Positions 23,401 to 33,738 of a DNA stretch of 64,000 nucleotides are shown piece by piece. Origin of the DNA: Telmatactis stephensoni (taxonomy: Eukaryota; Cnidaria; Anthozoa; Actiniaria; Isophelliidae). Position 1 is the stretch's first letter. Every line of letters starts with the position of its first letter. The position numbers and the translations under genes were made by a program. The DNA lies in assembly GCA_029948255.1 (NCBI GenBank), contig JALIZF010001709.1:372001-436000 (forward strand). The letters run 5' to 3'. The notes under the pieces are model-generated. The model did not search any database and was not told the origin of the DNA. It saw nothing but the letters and a program-made list of their open reading frames with translations.

Positions 23401-24102
23401 ATGCAGTCAACTCCATCCATCTCATTCGACGAAGAAGTCGAGAGAGCCAAATGGTTCAAAGAAGATTTGAACAAAGGCGGTTGGAATCCAAAGTATAAAG
23501 TCCCCGGTGAGTTTGTCTCATGGAGTAAGACCTTCCCTGATGAAGAGGTAAGCATCAAATCACTCTACATGTTTGAGAATTTACCAATGACAGCCGAGAA
23601 GTTCGCCCAACTTATGGACCCCTCCAAGATGGAGTTGCGAGCCAAATGGGACGAAACTTTCAAAGACTATGAAATTTTGGAAGTATTGCCTGATGGAGGA
23701 TATATTGTATTCGCGCGAGCTGAATTATCTTGCCCGCTTACTGATCGATACTTTGTATTGTTGGTTTCACCAATTAAAGAAGTTGACTGGTATGGCAAGA
23801 AAGCGTTTGCTTTGTTTGTAAAAGATGCCCAGCACCCATCCAAACCCGCGGGAGAAGGTGGTCTTATTAGAGCGACAAATGGCGGAAATTTCTATATCGC
23901 GTATCCAGATGATAATGAACCCGAAACCAGGTGCCAAGTTTTTGGACTGACAAACAATAACATGAACGGTTGGTTTCCTAGGACTAAATTTGAATGGCTG
24001 GTTGGGAGGATCTCTACCAAGACCTTCTACAAGTTTCGTGGGAACGTAATCGAGGCGTATAAGAAGTACTTTGAGAAAGATAATGAGTTGAATTTTAATT
24101 AG
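23401..24102 (+). CDS. START-domain lipid-binding protein, intronless
   Basis: The 233-residue single-exon protein consists almost entirely of one START (StAR-related lipid transfer) domain, about residues 15-225. Recognisable parts are KWFKEDLNKGGWNPKYKV near the start, KMELRAKWDETFKDYEILE and ELSCPLTDRYFVLLVSP in the middle, and the C-terminal block GWFPRTKFEWLVGRISTKTF that forms the closing helix in the family. START proteins bind a single lipid in a deep cavity and move it between membranes. The ligand cannot be read from sequence. There is no signal peptide and no membrane anchor, so it should be cytosolic, as in PCTP-like members. The lack of introns suggests a retrocopy origin or intron loss, but the frame is fully open. 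Orthology to a named STARD gene is not clear. Confidence 0.82.
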   Translation: MQSTPSISFDEEVERAKWFKEDLNKGGWNPKYKVPGEFVSWSKTFPDEEVSIKSLYMFENLPMTAEKFAQLMDPSKMELRAKWDETFKDYEILEVLPDGGYIVFARAELSCPLTDRYFVLLVSPIKEVDWYGKKAFALFVKDAQHPSKPAGEGGLIRATNGGNFYIAYPDDNEPETRCQVFGLTNNNMNGWFPRTKFEWLVGRISTKTFYKFRGNVIEAYKKYFEKDNELNFN

Positions 24103-24487
24103 ATATAAAACCAGTTTTGTTGCTAGTCAGAAGAGAAATCCCCAAACTACCACGCTTTGTATCCATTCTGATTGCTTGATTAAGGCTGCTTGCTTGCTTA
24201 TATTATGACTGTGTAAGTTAAAGATAATCATTCAGAGATAACACTTCTTTATCTTCACTTCAAGTGCTCCAGTAATCCTTCCATATTATCACCATATAAG
24301 AATCTGATGTAAGTAAAGTGCGATGGTTTCTGTTACAGATGTTTCAGTTGATCGCTGAAATGAACGTCTTCAGCGGAAGCTCATATACTTGAAACGGGGT
24401 TTTGTTCCAGTTTTGTTTCAACTGAACTAATTTTAGAACCATCATCCTCGAATGGACGAATGAATTAATCAATGAATGGACGGATGA

Positions 24488-24608
<121 letters not shown>

Positions 24609-25022
24609 ATAGAAATCAAGATGTTTGTAGCTATATTCTCAAACAAAATACACTGCCGCTTTTTCTCCCATGGAAAGAACAAGAAAGCAACTAGAGAATT
24701 AATGACAATTTGAAGTTTCAGTTCTTATTATCACCAACTTTGTATTTGTATTGACTTATAAACTCTACAGTAAATCATCCACGTACTACTGATGATGGCA
24801 TTGTACATCTCTAGTAAAAAAGCAAATTAAACTCAAAACAGTCGTCTTATGAAAATATTTGCAAATCTCCTATACTATGTAGACTTTTTAATAAATCGAA
24901 TTGTGGTCGATGTTAACACGCCCTTACACTTGAATCGTAATGCCATCAACATTGCTTTGTATGAAATTAACTCGATGGCTTCGCCCGCCTAATGATATTT
25001 TAGTCGTACAGCTTGACAAACT

Positions 25023-25156
25023 TAGGCCTAGTTCAAACGTCGCATCTCACATGTACCGAATTCAATGCAAATTAGTCAAATCTTTTGTTTCTACTCATTA
25101 TCATCTCATTTGCATTGAATTCAGTACATGTGAGATGCGACGTTTGAACTAGGCCT
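25023..25156. repeat. Foldback MITE, 134 bp
   Basis: Arms of about 50 bp (AGGCCTAGTTCAAACGTCGC, ATCTCACATGTAC, GAATTCAATGCAAAT) are near-perfect inverted copies with a 30-bp loop. This compact structure is typical of a MITE. Confidence 0.9.
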
Positions 25157-25623
25157 TACCGTACTGTATCGTAACTGTGCCAGTATCACAGTTTCTATAA
25201 AAAAAACATTCGAAATTCCTACTGTAATCGTATCGTATCGTAATTAACCGTAAAGTGTTCCTACTCACACGAAAACCACTCCAATAGACATTCCATTCAT
25301 TTTCACCGACGCGGTCACGGTACGGCGCGGTAAATTTTCCACTCATACAAAAATCGCCCAATAATGTGATCAATATATAGCTATTTTAAAAAACGTTGTT
25401 GCAGTAAGTCCACAGTATACACTCCAATACTGCAAAGGATTTTGGTTGTTTTCTAGTAATTAATGTTATGATAGCATGTTTTGGTTGCTTAAAACATGAA
25501 CACAAAAGGCTTAATTGCCATAACGCTTATTTAAAATGCTCACAAATCAAGGAAACAACACATAAGGAAAGATGATGGTGAATAGATTAAAGAGGAGATT
25601 TTTTCAATCACTTGATGATCGAG

Positions 25624-26041
25624 TAATAACACAGGCAGCCCAGCCACTTCTCCTGACGATGTTTATTTTAATAATTTATTTACTATTTTATTGATACGCT
25701 AAAAAGACAAAAAATGCGCGCGCTTGTTATGCATGGGTTTCCTGTGGTAATATCGCGCGCTTGTTGTGAATGGGTTGCCTGTGGCGATCCCGCGGGACAA
25801 AACTAGTTTGTGAGAACCTGGAACTCACAAACTAGTTTTGTCCCGCGGGATCGCCACAGGAAACCCATTCACAACAAGCGCGCGATATTACCACAGGAAA
25901 CCCATGCATAACAAGCGCGCGCGCCAAGCAAATTAAAACAAGCGCGCGCATTTTTGTCTTTTTAGCGTATCAATAAAATAGCAAATAAATTATTAAAATA
26001 AACATCGTCAGGAGAAGTGGCTGTGCTGCCTGTGGTAATAA
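25624..26041. mobile_element. Foldback element with TAATAA target duplication
   Basis: Inverted arms of about 190-215 bp meet around a 9-bp loop near 25819. Direct copies of TAATAA at 25624-25629 and 26036-26041 flank inverted ends (CACAGGCAGC / GCTGCCTGTG). The right arm has gained about 30 bp (around 25921-25950). The arms are rich in GCGCGCTTGTT and CCCGCGGGATCGCCACAGG. The host sequence on both sides is a dispersed repeat, also seen without this insertion at 52660-52862. Confidence 0.85.
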
Positions 26042-26562
26042 TGGCTAAAATTGCCAAAAACTAGTCCCTCGTGCAGGTTTTAATTCAAATTTTCATTTTG
26101 GATTAACACTCAAATTCAATTTTTTTGTCAGTTCGGAATACAATACCTGTTTAAAACAGGCTTTTGAGTTGCACAAAGTGGTTTTCCTGTATTTTTACTG
26201 ATTCAAATTTAGCAATTTTCAAGCTGAATGTAATTATTTGGTAAATGAGCGAAAGAAGGCCTAAAACTCATTTTCGATTCAAATTTTCACTCTGGATTAC
26301 ACTTTTATTCAACTTTTATTAATCAAAATCACTTACAAACAACCTAAACTTTCTGAATTCGAAAGTAATAGCTTTAGCTTTGTACAACAGTTATTCTTCA
26401 GCTACATAGTTTCACTCTTTTGCCCAATGCTTGAACGTGAAAAAAATATCCTCCTAATTAAAAGAAAAACTGCCAAAATCCTTTGCGGCCTTGGAGTGTA
26501 CACTGTGGACTTATTGCGACAACGTTTTTTGGATTTAGTTTATACCTCAGGCAAACGTTAAG

Positions 26563-26800
26563 GCCCAGTAATATACGAGCAACAAAATCGTGCAACTTGT
26601 CGCGCAACATTGTTGCGTTGCAAGTTGCAGTGCAAATGTTATTGCCATCCCGCGCGCAACAAATTTTCTTCGATGCACGAAGTAGAAGCACTGTCTATTT
26701 TTTGCAACAGAGAAAATTCGTTGCGCGCTTTGCAACTTGCAACGCAATAATGTTGCGCGACAAGTTGCACTATAAGATTTTGTTGCTCGTATTACCGGGC
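26563..26800. repeat. Foldback MITE with GCAACAAA/TTGTTGC arms
   Basis: Arms of about 80 bp share GCCCAGTAATATACGAGCAA, CTTGTCGCGCAACA and GTTGCAAGTTGCA in inverted orientation. Ends at 26563 (GCCCAGTAATA) and 26800 (TATTACCGGGC) are imperfect inverts. Confidence 0.85.
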
Positions 26801-26983
26801 TTTTATGAGGGTGCTCGCGCTGTACATATATCCATGGTGACGACAGGGTTGCCAGGGCGATTCCAATAATTTCGCGCGCTTTTAAGATGACGTAACAATT
26901 TGTGTCGATTAGAATGACATAATTGATAAGCCGCATTGACTCCGAGTAACTACTTGGACAAGTTTTAAAATGCCGTTTACTCA

Positions 26984-29116
26984 ATGAATAGAGTTCGTAA
27001 CTCCTTTCAAAGATTTCATACCTACGTACGCAATAAGATCAACGCGAGAGAAACAACTAGTGGTAACAATGAAATAGAACAACGACAAACAGAAAACCAG
27101 ACCAGTCACGCGTCTGTGCAAGACCGCGGCGCTGGAGAGAGAACACAGCCAAAGAAGAAACCAAAAACTAAGTCAGCAAAAAAAAGACGCTTCTCACGCA
27201 GAAATAAGGTGAGATAAGTCAACCACGGCGAGAAAGAAATCTGCTTAACTGTTACAATATTGCTTGTTTTTTCATGCGTATTCATTTTAATTATTATTGC
27301 GAATGTTATCCGGTTGTTGCAGGTCTCCGTCAAGGTCCCAGACGGATCTTCACCACCAAAATGCCAAGACTACTCCATCGTTATGACTGCTCCAACAAGA
27401 GTGCAAGTTACGCAGTTTGGTGAAAGTGTTGTTGAAGGTCCAGACGACAAAACTGATAGTTCAATAGTAATTGAAACAGTGGTTCGTTTGGAGGACGCCA
27501 TCAAATATGGCAAGGATGCCGTGCCAGTTGAACTACACAAAGTTCAAAGCGAAGGAAAGAAAAGTAATTCCATCAGTCTGCCTCCAATCCAACCATCCAA
27601 CCTCGACGATAAAGCTGAGCAAAACCACGCAGTAACAGAAGTCCAAAGCTTAAAGAAAAATGTCAAGTTAGATGCCAGTTTGTTGTCACGACTGGAAGAT
27701 CGTTTTCCACAACGAATTCACCACCAAAAATCCCAGCATAAGCAAACGGAAAAACTTCCAGACATTTTCACAATGCCACAAGGACCTCTTGTTAGCAGAC
27801 ACGCTTTTGAGGCAAAACCAAAAGAAGAAATCACGGTGGTACAACGACCATCAGGAAGAGATCCCTCATGCAAAAGCATGAAAGCTTCAGTTTCTTGCCA
27901 GTCTAGAAGCGCAGTAGAAGAAGCGATAAGAAATGCGAAAGAAAATGAGAAATCTCCCGAGAAACTCAACCCATTTCAGAATACTTTGGAAGATTTCGAA
28001 AAGCAAGTTACAGATTTACTCTCTGATAAAGCAGATCCAAAAGAGCTGTCATCTTTAAAGTGTACAGGTCTCAGAAACTTGGGATATGGTTCAAAGGAGC
28101 TTGTGGATTCTGAAGGCAGACTCGAGGTATTTGAACGTAAACTCGACGCAACGCAGAAGACATCGAAAACACTGCAGGACCAACTATTTATCAGAGATAA
28201 CGGAGTGTATAGCATTGAACGCCCTGAGAAATCATTCAGAAAGATTAATGACAAAAAACCATTAAGAATCGTAGCATCTGGGGAACAGCAGCTTGACAGT
28301 CCATTTGCGGCAAAAGGAATCAAAGGAAATGGCAGTGACTTCAAGACGAAGCCAGTCAAGAAAAAACTTGCTCCAATTTCAAACAAAAAGACGTCTACAA
28401 TTGTTGCCGTATCAAGTCCTGAAAGCTTCAACCTTGAAAAACAAATAACATCGAAGAATTTCCCACAAAGAATCAGAGAGGCACCAACAACATCAGTCCC
28501 AAAACTCGACGTGCCTCGTGTGTTTCAGTGTGAAGACTCCATTAGCAATGTCTTGAAAAGACCATCAAAGCTACCGCCAATCACTTCCAATGGACAAAGA
28601 ACAAATTCACCTACTGCTCAAATGAATTACATCAAGTTGGCAACAAATGAGAATGAGCTTTCACCTTGTTTGAAAACCATTACAACTAGATCATTCCCAA
28701 GAGACCTTGCCAAACCAAGCAGACAAGACACAACATCCAAAGTCGGTGACATCGAACCTCCATGCAGTACAAAGAAGTTTTCACGACTAACACATATGCG
28801 GCTAAGTCAAGTTCCTAAAATTGCACCTCGCTGTACTAGTCCAAAGCAGCTTATGAAAACCACAGAAATGATACCATTACCACCTAAAGTCCCCAAGATT
28901 GTCCCTCAGTGCTCTAGCTCGACGGGACTCTCAAAACCACCGTTAATGGATTCTAAGCTATTGTACACGTTAGATCATTCCTCTAATGCATCAAGACGTT
29001 TAAGCCCCATCAGCAGAGTTCCCCTCAATACCAGCAAGGTTTCATCCAATATGGCTCCTGCTGTAATGCGACAGCTTTTTACTCGTGCCCAGGCCTTTAG
29101 GCCGGCACGAGTCTAG
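26984..29116 (+). CDS. Unrecognised basic, disordered protein (two exons)
   Basis: Exon 1 is 26984-27208 and exon 2 is 27323-29116, with a 114-bp GT-AG intron and phase 0, giving 672 residues. The first exon encodes a basic region ending KKKPKTKSAKKRRFSRRNK, a possible nuclear localisation signal. Exon 2 is low in hydrophobic segments and rich in Ser, Lys and Pro. It includes a helical, charged part (about 285-310, NTLEDFEKQVTDLLSDKAD) and near the end repeated VPKIAPRC / VPKIVPQC motifs. The start ATG at 26984 is preceded by a six-codon upstream ORF whose TGA overlaps it. I recognise no family. The last eleven codons come from a 32-bp palindrome that belongs to a transposon end, so the original C-terminus may have been different. 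Confidence 0.7.
29081..29112. repeat. 32-bp transposon-end palindrome inside the coding 3' end
   Basis: ACTCGTGCCCAGGCC and GGCCGGCACGAGT form an almost perfect hairpin around TTTA. The same hairpin (reverse complement, one base longer) ends the TIR elements at 46615-46647 and 52301-52333. Confidence 0.85.
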
Positions 29117-29935
29117 GTTTGCGTTTTCAATCTATCTATCGTTGTAGTCGAGAATGTGCCATGAAAACGAGGCAAGCCACAGGCACCCCAGGCAATCATT
29201 TAGAGCAGCGTGTAACACCAGCGTATAAAGCAAATAGACGGGCCCGGGTTCGAATCCTCATGGAATAAAAAGAATTTTTTTTCGCCTAACTATGTAGTAA
29301 ATATTATCTTTTCATTTTTTTGTATGCTTTTTTCTTGTTTTGAAGCATTTTAAGCTGTCTTTTAATTTGATTTAATTTCCAATATATTTTGACTCAAGCG
29401 ACAGCTTGTCTGGTGATTGTCTGGCTCTTCGATTTGAGAAATTCAAGAATGTATTTCAATGTTCTCTGTAATTAAATGGTATGGCTAAAATTTTTTGGCG
29501 TACAAACTAAATTAATACTATTAGAAAGTCAATGATTACAAAGCAACAGCTACTTTAAAATATCAAAGAAAATAGACCGAGGTCAAACAGGTCACCCAAA
29601 CAGGACGGTGTGCTTTCGTGACGCTACAACTAAATTAACATTGTGAATCGCTGTTTAATACCCTAGCAGCTATAAAATTACTTAATAAATATCAGACATA
29701 AAGGCAGCTCATATCTAAATGCCTTTTTAATTGGAAATTTAGGAGCGAGACCGATACCTCCATGAGTTCAAATCAGCTTGCCGGCGAAGCAGACAAATAT
29801 TCCCCCGTTCAGTACCGAACTCAAAACGTGACCAAACTGGCTTTAAAACATATTTATTCTCATGTCAGACTGAATTCCACTTGGGCACGAGTAAACGCAC
29901 TATGTGCGTCTAGTTACGTATGAAACAAGTGACGA
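29117..29935. other. No clear gene; SINE-like remnant and uncertain exon
   Basis: At 29190-29275 a box B-like GGGTTCGAATCCTC followed by an A-rich tail suggests a decayed SINE. At 29762-29917 an ATG opens 52 codons ending at a good donor (GTATGA), but part of it overlaps a repeat also seen at 45640 (GGCACGAGTAAACGCAC), so I do not call it a gene. Confidence 0.4.
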
Positions 29936-30226
29936 GGAAGATGAATTGGATGGCTTTTCTTGCCTCACTCTGAACCAGAAAGGGCGTATTTGTACACCAG
30001 GTTGGTATAAGGGACTGATCGGTCTGTTATTTGTGTTTGATTACTAGCCGGTGTGGAAGGAAGACTATATACTGTTTGTTTAATCTTTTTAGATAGTCAC
30101 ATCCCCACACTAACTCCCCTAGATAACCCTCCTTTTGGTCTAACACCTGACCACCATGGACCAATCAACAGCAAGGAGCCAAATGGTGATGACTTGGCTA
30201 TCATAGATATTGTAGACGGACACTAA
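29936..30226 (+). CDS. Possible last two exons of an unknown gene
   Basis: The region 30092-30226 follows a pyrimidine tract and AG, and reads SHIPTLTPLDNPPFGLTPDH...EPNGDDLAIIDIVDGH stop. An open stretch at about 29936-30014 (TSDEEDELDGFSCLTLNQKG) could join it at CCAG|GTTGGT in matching phase to give GAT (Asp). The acidic composition looks protein-like, but the donor is weak and no upstream exons are certain. Confidence 0.3.
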
Positions 30227-30759
30227 TTTGCCTGTAAAAGATTCAGCCTTCAATGTATTTCACTTACGTTTTCTCTAATAGTTTTTTGTTACAGATGTAA
30301 TATACAGGACCAAACAGTAATGTACAGTAATATTATTTTCATGTAAATCAGTAGTAGGAAAGGATGGTCCATTTGGATACCACTAAAAAAAACAAGAAAC
30401 TGAGTTGGGTCCTGCACCAAACTCAGTCTATATATTGTTTCAGTGGTATCCAAATGCCACTCATGCCATCACCAACCCAGTCTGGAGAATTTCCAATATC
30501 TTACCAAATCTGCTGACTTTGTTTTTGGTTCTAGTGTGAAATGACATTTTAGTAACCAAATAGATAGTGGCTGTAGTCTCATCACTGGTAACAATACCTT
30601 CAGTTTCTATGAGACTGCAGCCATTTTAATGGACACTTAATGGTACTGTAGTTCAAACATTACTGAAATTCTAGACCTCTTCCTAACAATTCTAGGATGT
30701 AAGACCACCTTTCATTCCTTCACTGAGTTCAGGTTCTTCCTGGCCTCCTTCCTGTTCTC

Positions 30760-31010
30760 TCTTAACCCTGTTCTCTCTTAACCCTGTTCTCTCTTAATCC
30801 TGTTCTCTCTTAACCCTGTTCTCTCTTAACCCTGTTCTCTCTTAACCCTGTTCTCTCTTGACTGTTCTCTTTTGACCCTGTTCTCTCTTAACCCTGTTCT
30901 CTCTTAACCCTGTTCTCTCTTAACCCTGTTCTCTCTTAACCCTGTTCTCTCTTAACCCTGTTCTCTTTTGACCCTGTTCTCTCTTAACCCTGTTCTCTTT
31001 TGACCCTGTT
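30760..31010. repeat. Minisatellite, 15-bp unit
   Basis: About 17 copies of CCTGTTCTCTCTTAA with a few variants (TTTTGAC for CTTAAC) and one deletion. Confidence 0.97.
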
Positions 31011-31012
31011 CA

Positions 31013-31425
31013 CTAGACTAGGCTTGATTCCCAGTCATGAAGGGGTCAAGTTACATGGCTGGGAAAAAAGCTTAGTCTAGAATCCCTTGAATGCTTAGCT
31101 TAGACCTTTGTTAAGTGAATGCCAAGTCTATTGTAGACATTGCTTCAATTCTAAGTCTAGACTAGGCTTGATTTCTGGTTATGAGGGGTCACATTACATA
31201 GCTGGAAATCAAGCTTAGTCTAGATTCCCTTGAATGCTTACCTTAGATCTTTGTTGAGAGAATGCAGAGTCTACTTTAGATATTGCTTCAATTCTACGTT
31301 TAAACTTGGCTTGATTTCTGGTTGTGAAGGGGTCATTACATAGCTAGAAATCAAGCTTAGCCAGTCTAGAATCCCTTGAATACTCATGCAGCTTAGACCT
31401 TTGCTGAGTATATGCTAAGTCTGTT
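31013..31425. repeat. Tandem array of about 143-bp units, three copies
   Basis: Three diverged copies begin near 31013, 31157 and 31301. Each contains AGGCTTGATTYCYGGT, AAGCTTAGTCTAGA, TCCCTTGAATGCTTA and TTTAGATATTGCTTC-like words. It directly follows the 15-bp minisatellite. Confidence 0.9.
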
Positions 31426-32608
31426 GGTTCCTTTGATTCACTGAATTTCTTTGTCTGAACATTAAAATACTACAGTTCCCTCTAATATTTCTGAAGTGTA
31501 ACATTTGCCTGGTCCTACATTTCTTAACTCTGCCTGAAACTTTCTTGCATGTTCTCTTAGTCTAAACTTCTTTCTAAATCTTATGTCTAGAATGTTTTCT
31601 AACATCTGTCAATGTCTTGAATTTGCCTTAAAGGCAGATATTACAGTACCATTTCAAGTGTCAATTAACAAGCAAACAAACATATTCATCACCAGACTGC
31701 AATGGTTCTGCCATGAAAGCCTGGAAAACCTCCAGCTGGGGTAGTGATGGCACTGCATACAGTCCCTGAAACAAGCCAGTAAAACAGAGACCTAGTACTT
31801 AAAAATGTCAAGCCTGTAATAATGTAATTGTTTGATAATTTGTAATCACTTCTGTCAAAATAAATTTTATAGTGAATTACACTGTAGTTGAATCAGGGTT
31901 ACTCTAGTTGAATATAGAATATACTGAACTCAAATAATAACTGCTGGCCTTTCGTCAATAAAATAATTTTATCAAAAAAGTCCAGCAGCTATGATTTAAG
32001 AAATAAAAAACTGTTTTCCATGTTTAATAGCCTGATCAAAACATGCCTGATGTTGGGAGAACATGAGAGAACATAGTGGAGCATGAGCCGTAGGCGAGTG
32101 CTTTCACAGCTCTCGAGTGCTCTTCCAACATCACAAGTGTTTTTTTCAAGTTGTCAAACACAGAAAAACAGTTTTTTACTTCTTTTATAAAATAACAATC
32201 ACACAAATTTATGAAAAATTCAACAAAAAGTGATGTGAGCTCGTTTGATACTCTCATCAAACACAGTTTTTGGCCAATCAGAGGGTGCATACTATCCCAA
32301 TTATTTTAGAGTTTAATTATTGTACCTAAATTTCCGTTTTATGTTATATTCATGTAAAATATTTATTCATGTAATTGTGGTACTAAATAAACATATTGTT
32401 GTTGTTGTTGTTATTGAAACATTAGTATAACTCGGTAGAGTGTTAGAGTGTTAGACAAGATCCTTCTTCTGGGATTCCAGGGCTGGAAGTCCACACATCA
32501 TGGCTCTTAAATCATCACTATTTTACAGTGGTCACTTGATTTCATATTTACTAATGAACACTTTGACAGTGTTCTTTATAAATCTATACAGTGGATCTAG
32601 TGGAATTT
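31426..32608. other. No gene certain; 3' flank of COMMD7
   Basis: Contains a MITE-like palindromic stretch around 32040-32290 and a retroposon tail (ACTAAATAAACATATTG then TTG units, 32380-32412). On the minus strand, 31766-31656 reads as a possible exon after CTTGTTTCAG (GLYAVPSLPQLEVFQAFMAE...), but I cannot connect it to any gene. Confidence 0.4.
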
Positions 32609-33588
32609 CTAACTAAAATACTCCAAAGTTGACTTGGCTTTTTCCATTTCATGTAAAAATGAATAAAACTGAGGCAAAGTCATTTCCATAAACAAATCTT
32701 CATGATGGCTGCCTCTATCTATTACAAGCTTCAACTGAAGAAACGTTTGACCAACAACTTTCAAGTCATTACTGCTTGAGGCTCACTCCAAATTTCCACT
32801 CCATGTCAACTAACTGGTTGACCATGAAAGTTTGTCCAACAACTGATCTAGAGAGTGCTATCAGGTTAGCTTTCCATTTCTCATCAACTAAAGGAATCTT
32901 TTCTGAGGATATTCCTAGGAAAATTGAAGGTTGTTAGCGACATTTTGTATATCACTGCTGTGCATGTACTCCAGGGGCACTTAGAGGAGGGATACAGGGG
33001 ACGTTCACTTCTCCTGAGACAACTTTTCTACTTGATACTTTGCAAAAGTATTCTCTGGATGGTTTCCTATTTCTATAACACTGGATAGGATAATAGCCCT
33101 GATAAATTTGATAGCAAGTGGGCATCTATTTCTTACATTTATGCTAAAAAAACTCAGTGTGTTTTTGTCTGCTAAAAATGTAAAACATGACAACAAAGAT
33201 AGACTCTCCCACCCCACTGAACATACCGAAAATATTAAGCTCGAGTTTTCCTTGCACACTTATTCCTGTAGACTAGTGTCCATGTCTTACCTATGTGTTC
33301 AAAGTCTTCCTTTATCTGTGCAGGCGTTAAATTACGCTTCAAAGCGCTCTTGAAGAAACTCAGCAAACTTTTCATAACATTCTTCAGAGCCCCACTACCA
33401 ACCCCATGTTGGGCAGCAAACTCTGATACTTGATTCATGAACCGATCACCATCTTTTGGAGAGGTAAGAAACCCAAATACAACATCAAGTAGCTCTCCAA
33501 ATGCTTCGTCTTCAAATCTATCGAGTGACTTTAAGTCATTGACGACTTGATTGTCTGTTTCTCCCTTGGAAAAGTGAAAGGACGACAT
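32609..33588 (-). CDS. COMMD7: COMMD7 COMM-domain protein, with an internal frameshift
   Basis: COMMD proteins form the ring of the Commander complex in endosomal recycling and modulate NF-kB; COMMD7 is one of the ten subunits. Exon 1 (33588-33291) gives MSSFHFSKGETDNQ...FGELLDVVFGFLTSPKDGDR and ALKRNLTPAQIKEDFEHIG. Exon 2 (32914-32609) gives SEKIPLVDEKWKANLIALSR, then the COMM domain opening VNQLVDMEWKFGV, and after a frame change LKVVGQTFLQLKLVIDRG, LPQFYSFLHEMEK and a natural stop. The combined length, about 200 residues, matches human COMMD7. The frame breaks near 32774-32780: as written, translation would stop just after WKFGVSLKQ. The start ATG is at 33586-33588; the longer upstream frame lacks an ATG. 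The gene is divergent from SRP14. Confidence 0.85.
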
Positions 33589-33738
33589 TGCAAAAGTCAC
33601 TCGATGCTTCCGTCGAGAATGAGCCTGCAATGTTTTGTGTCAGCTGAAGAGCTTTGTGACCAGGCCTGAAACACATGAGAATCTGAATTCAAAGAAGCGA
33701 AAATTATTCACAAAATTAGTTTATATTTGGCTTAGGAA
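33589..33738. promoter_or_regulatory. Shared COMMD7/SRP14 promoter
   Basis: Only 150 bp separate the two divergent start codons, so the core promoters overlap. No TATA box is obvious. Confidence 0.65.

Noticed and set aside
26458..26984. Overlapping ORFs of 77, 128 and 145 residues
   Set aside because: They lie in a foldback MITE and are open on both strands because of the palindrome.
27976..28431. 151-residue minus-strand ORF
   Set aside because: It lies antisense to the long open exon of the 672-residue gene and has no domain or splice context.
30760..31010. CRISPR-like array
   Set aside because: Units are contiguous 15-mers without spacers, which is a minisatellite in a eukaryotic genome.
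31656..31766. Minus-strand exon-like sequence (GLYAVPSLPQLEVFQAFMAE)
   Set aside because: It has a good acceptor and a stop, but no partner exon and no recognisable family, so it was noted only.
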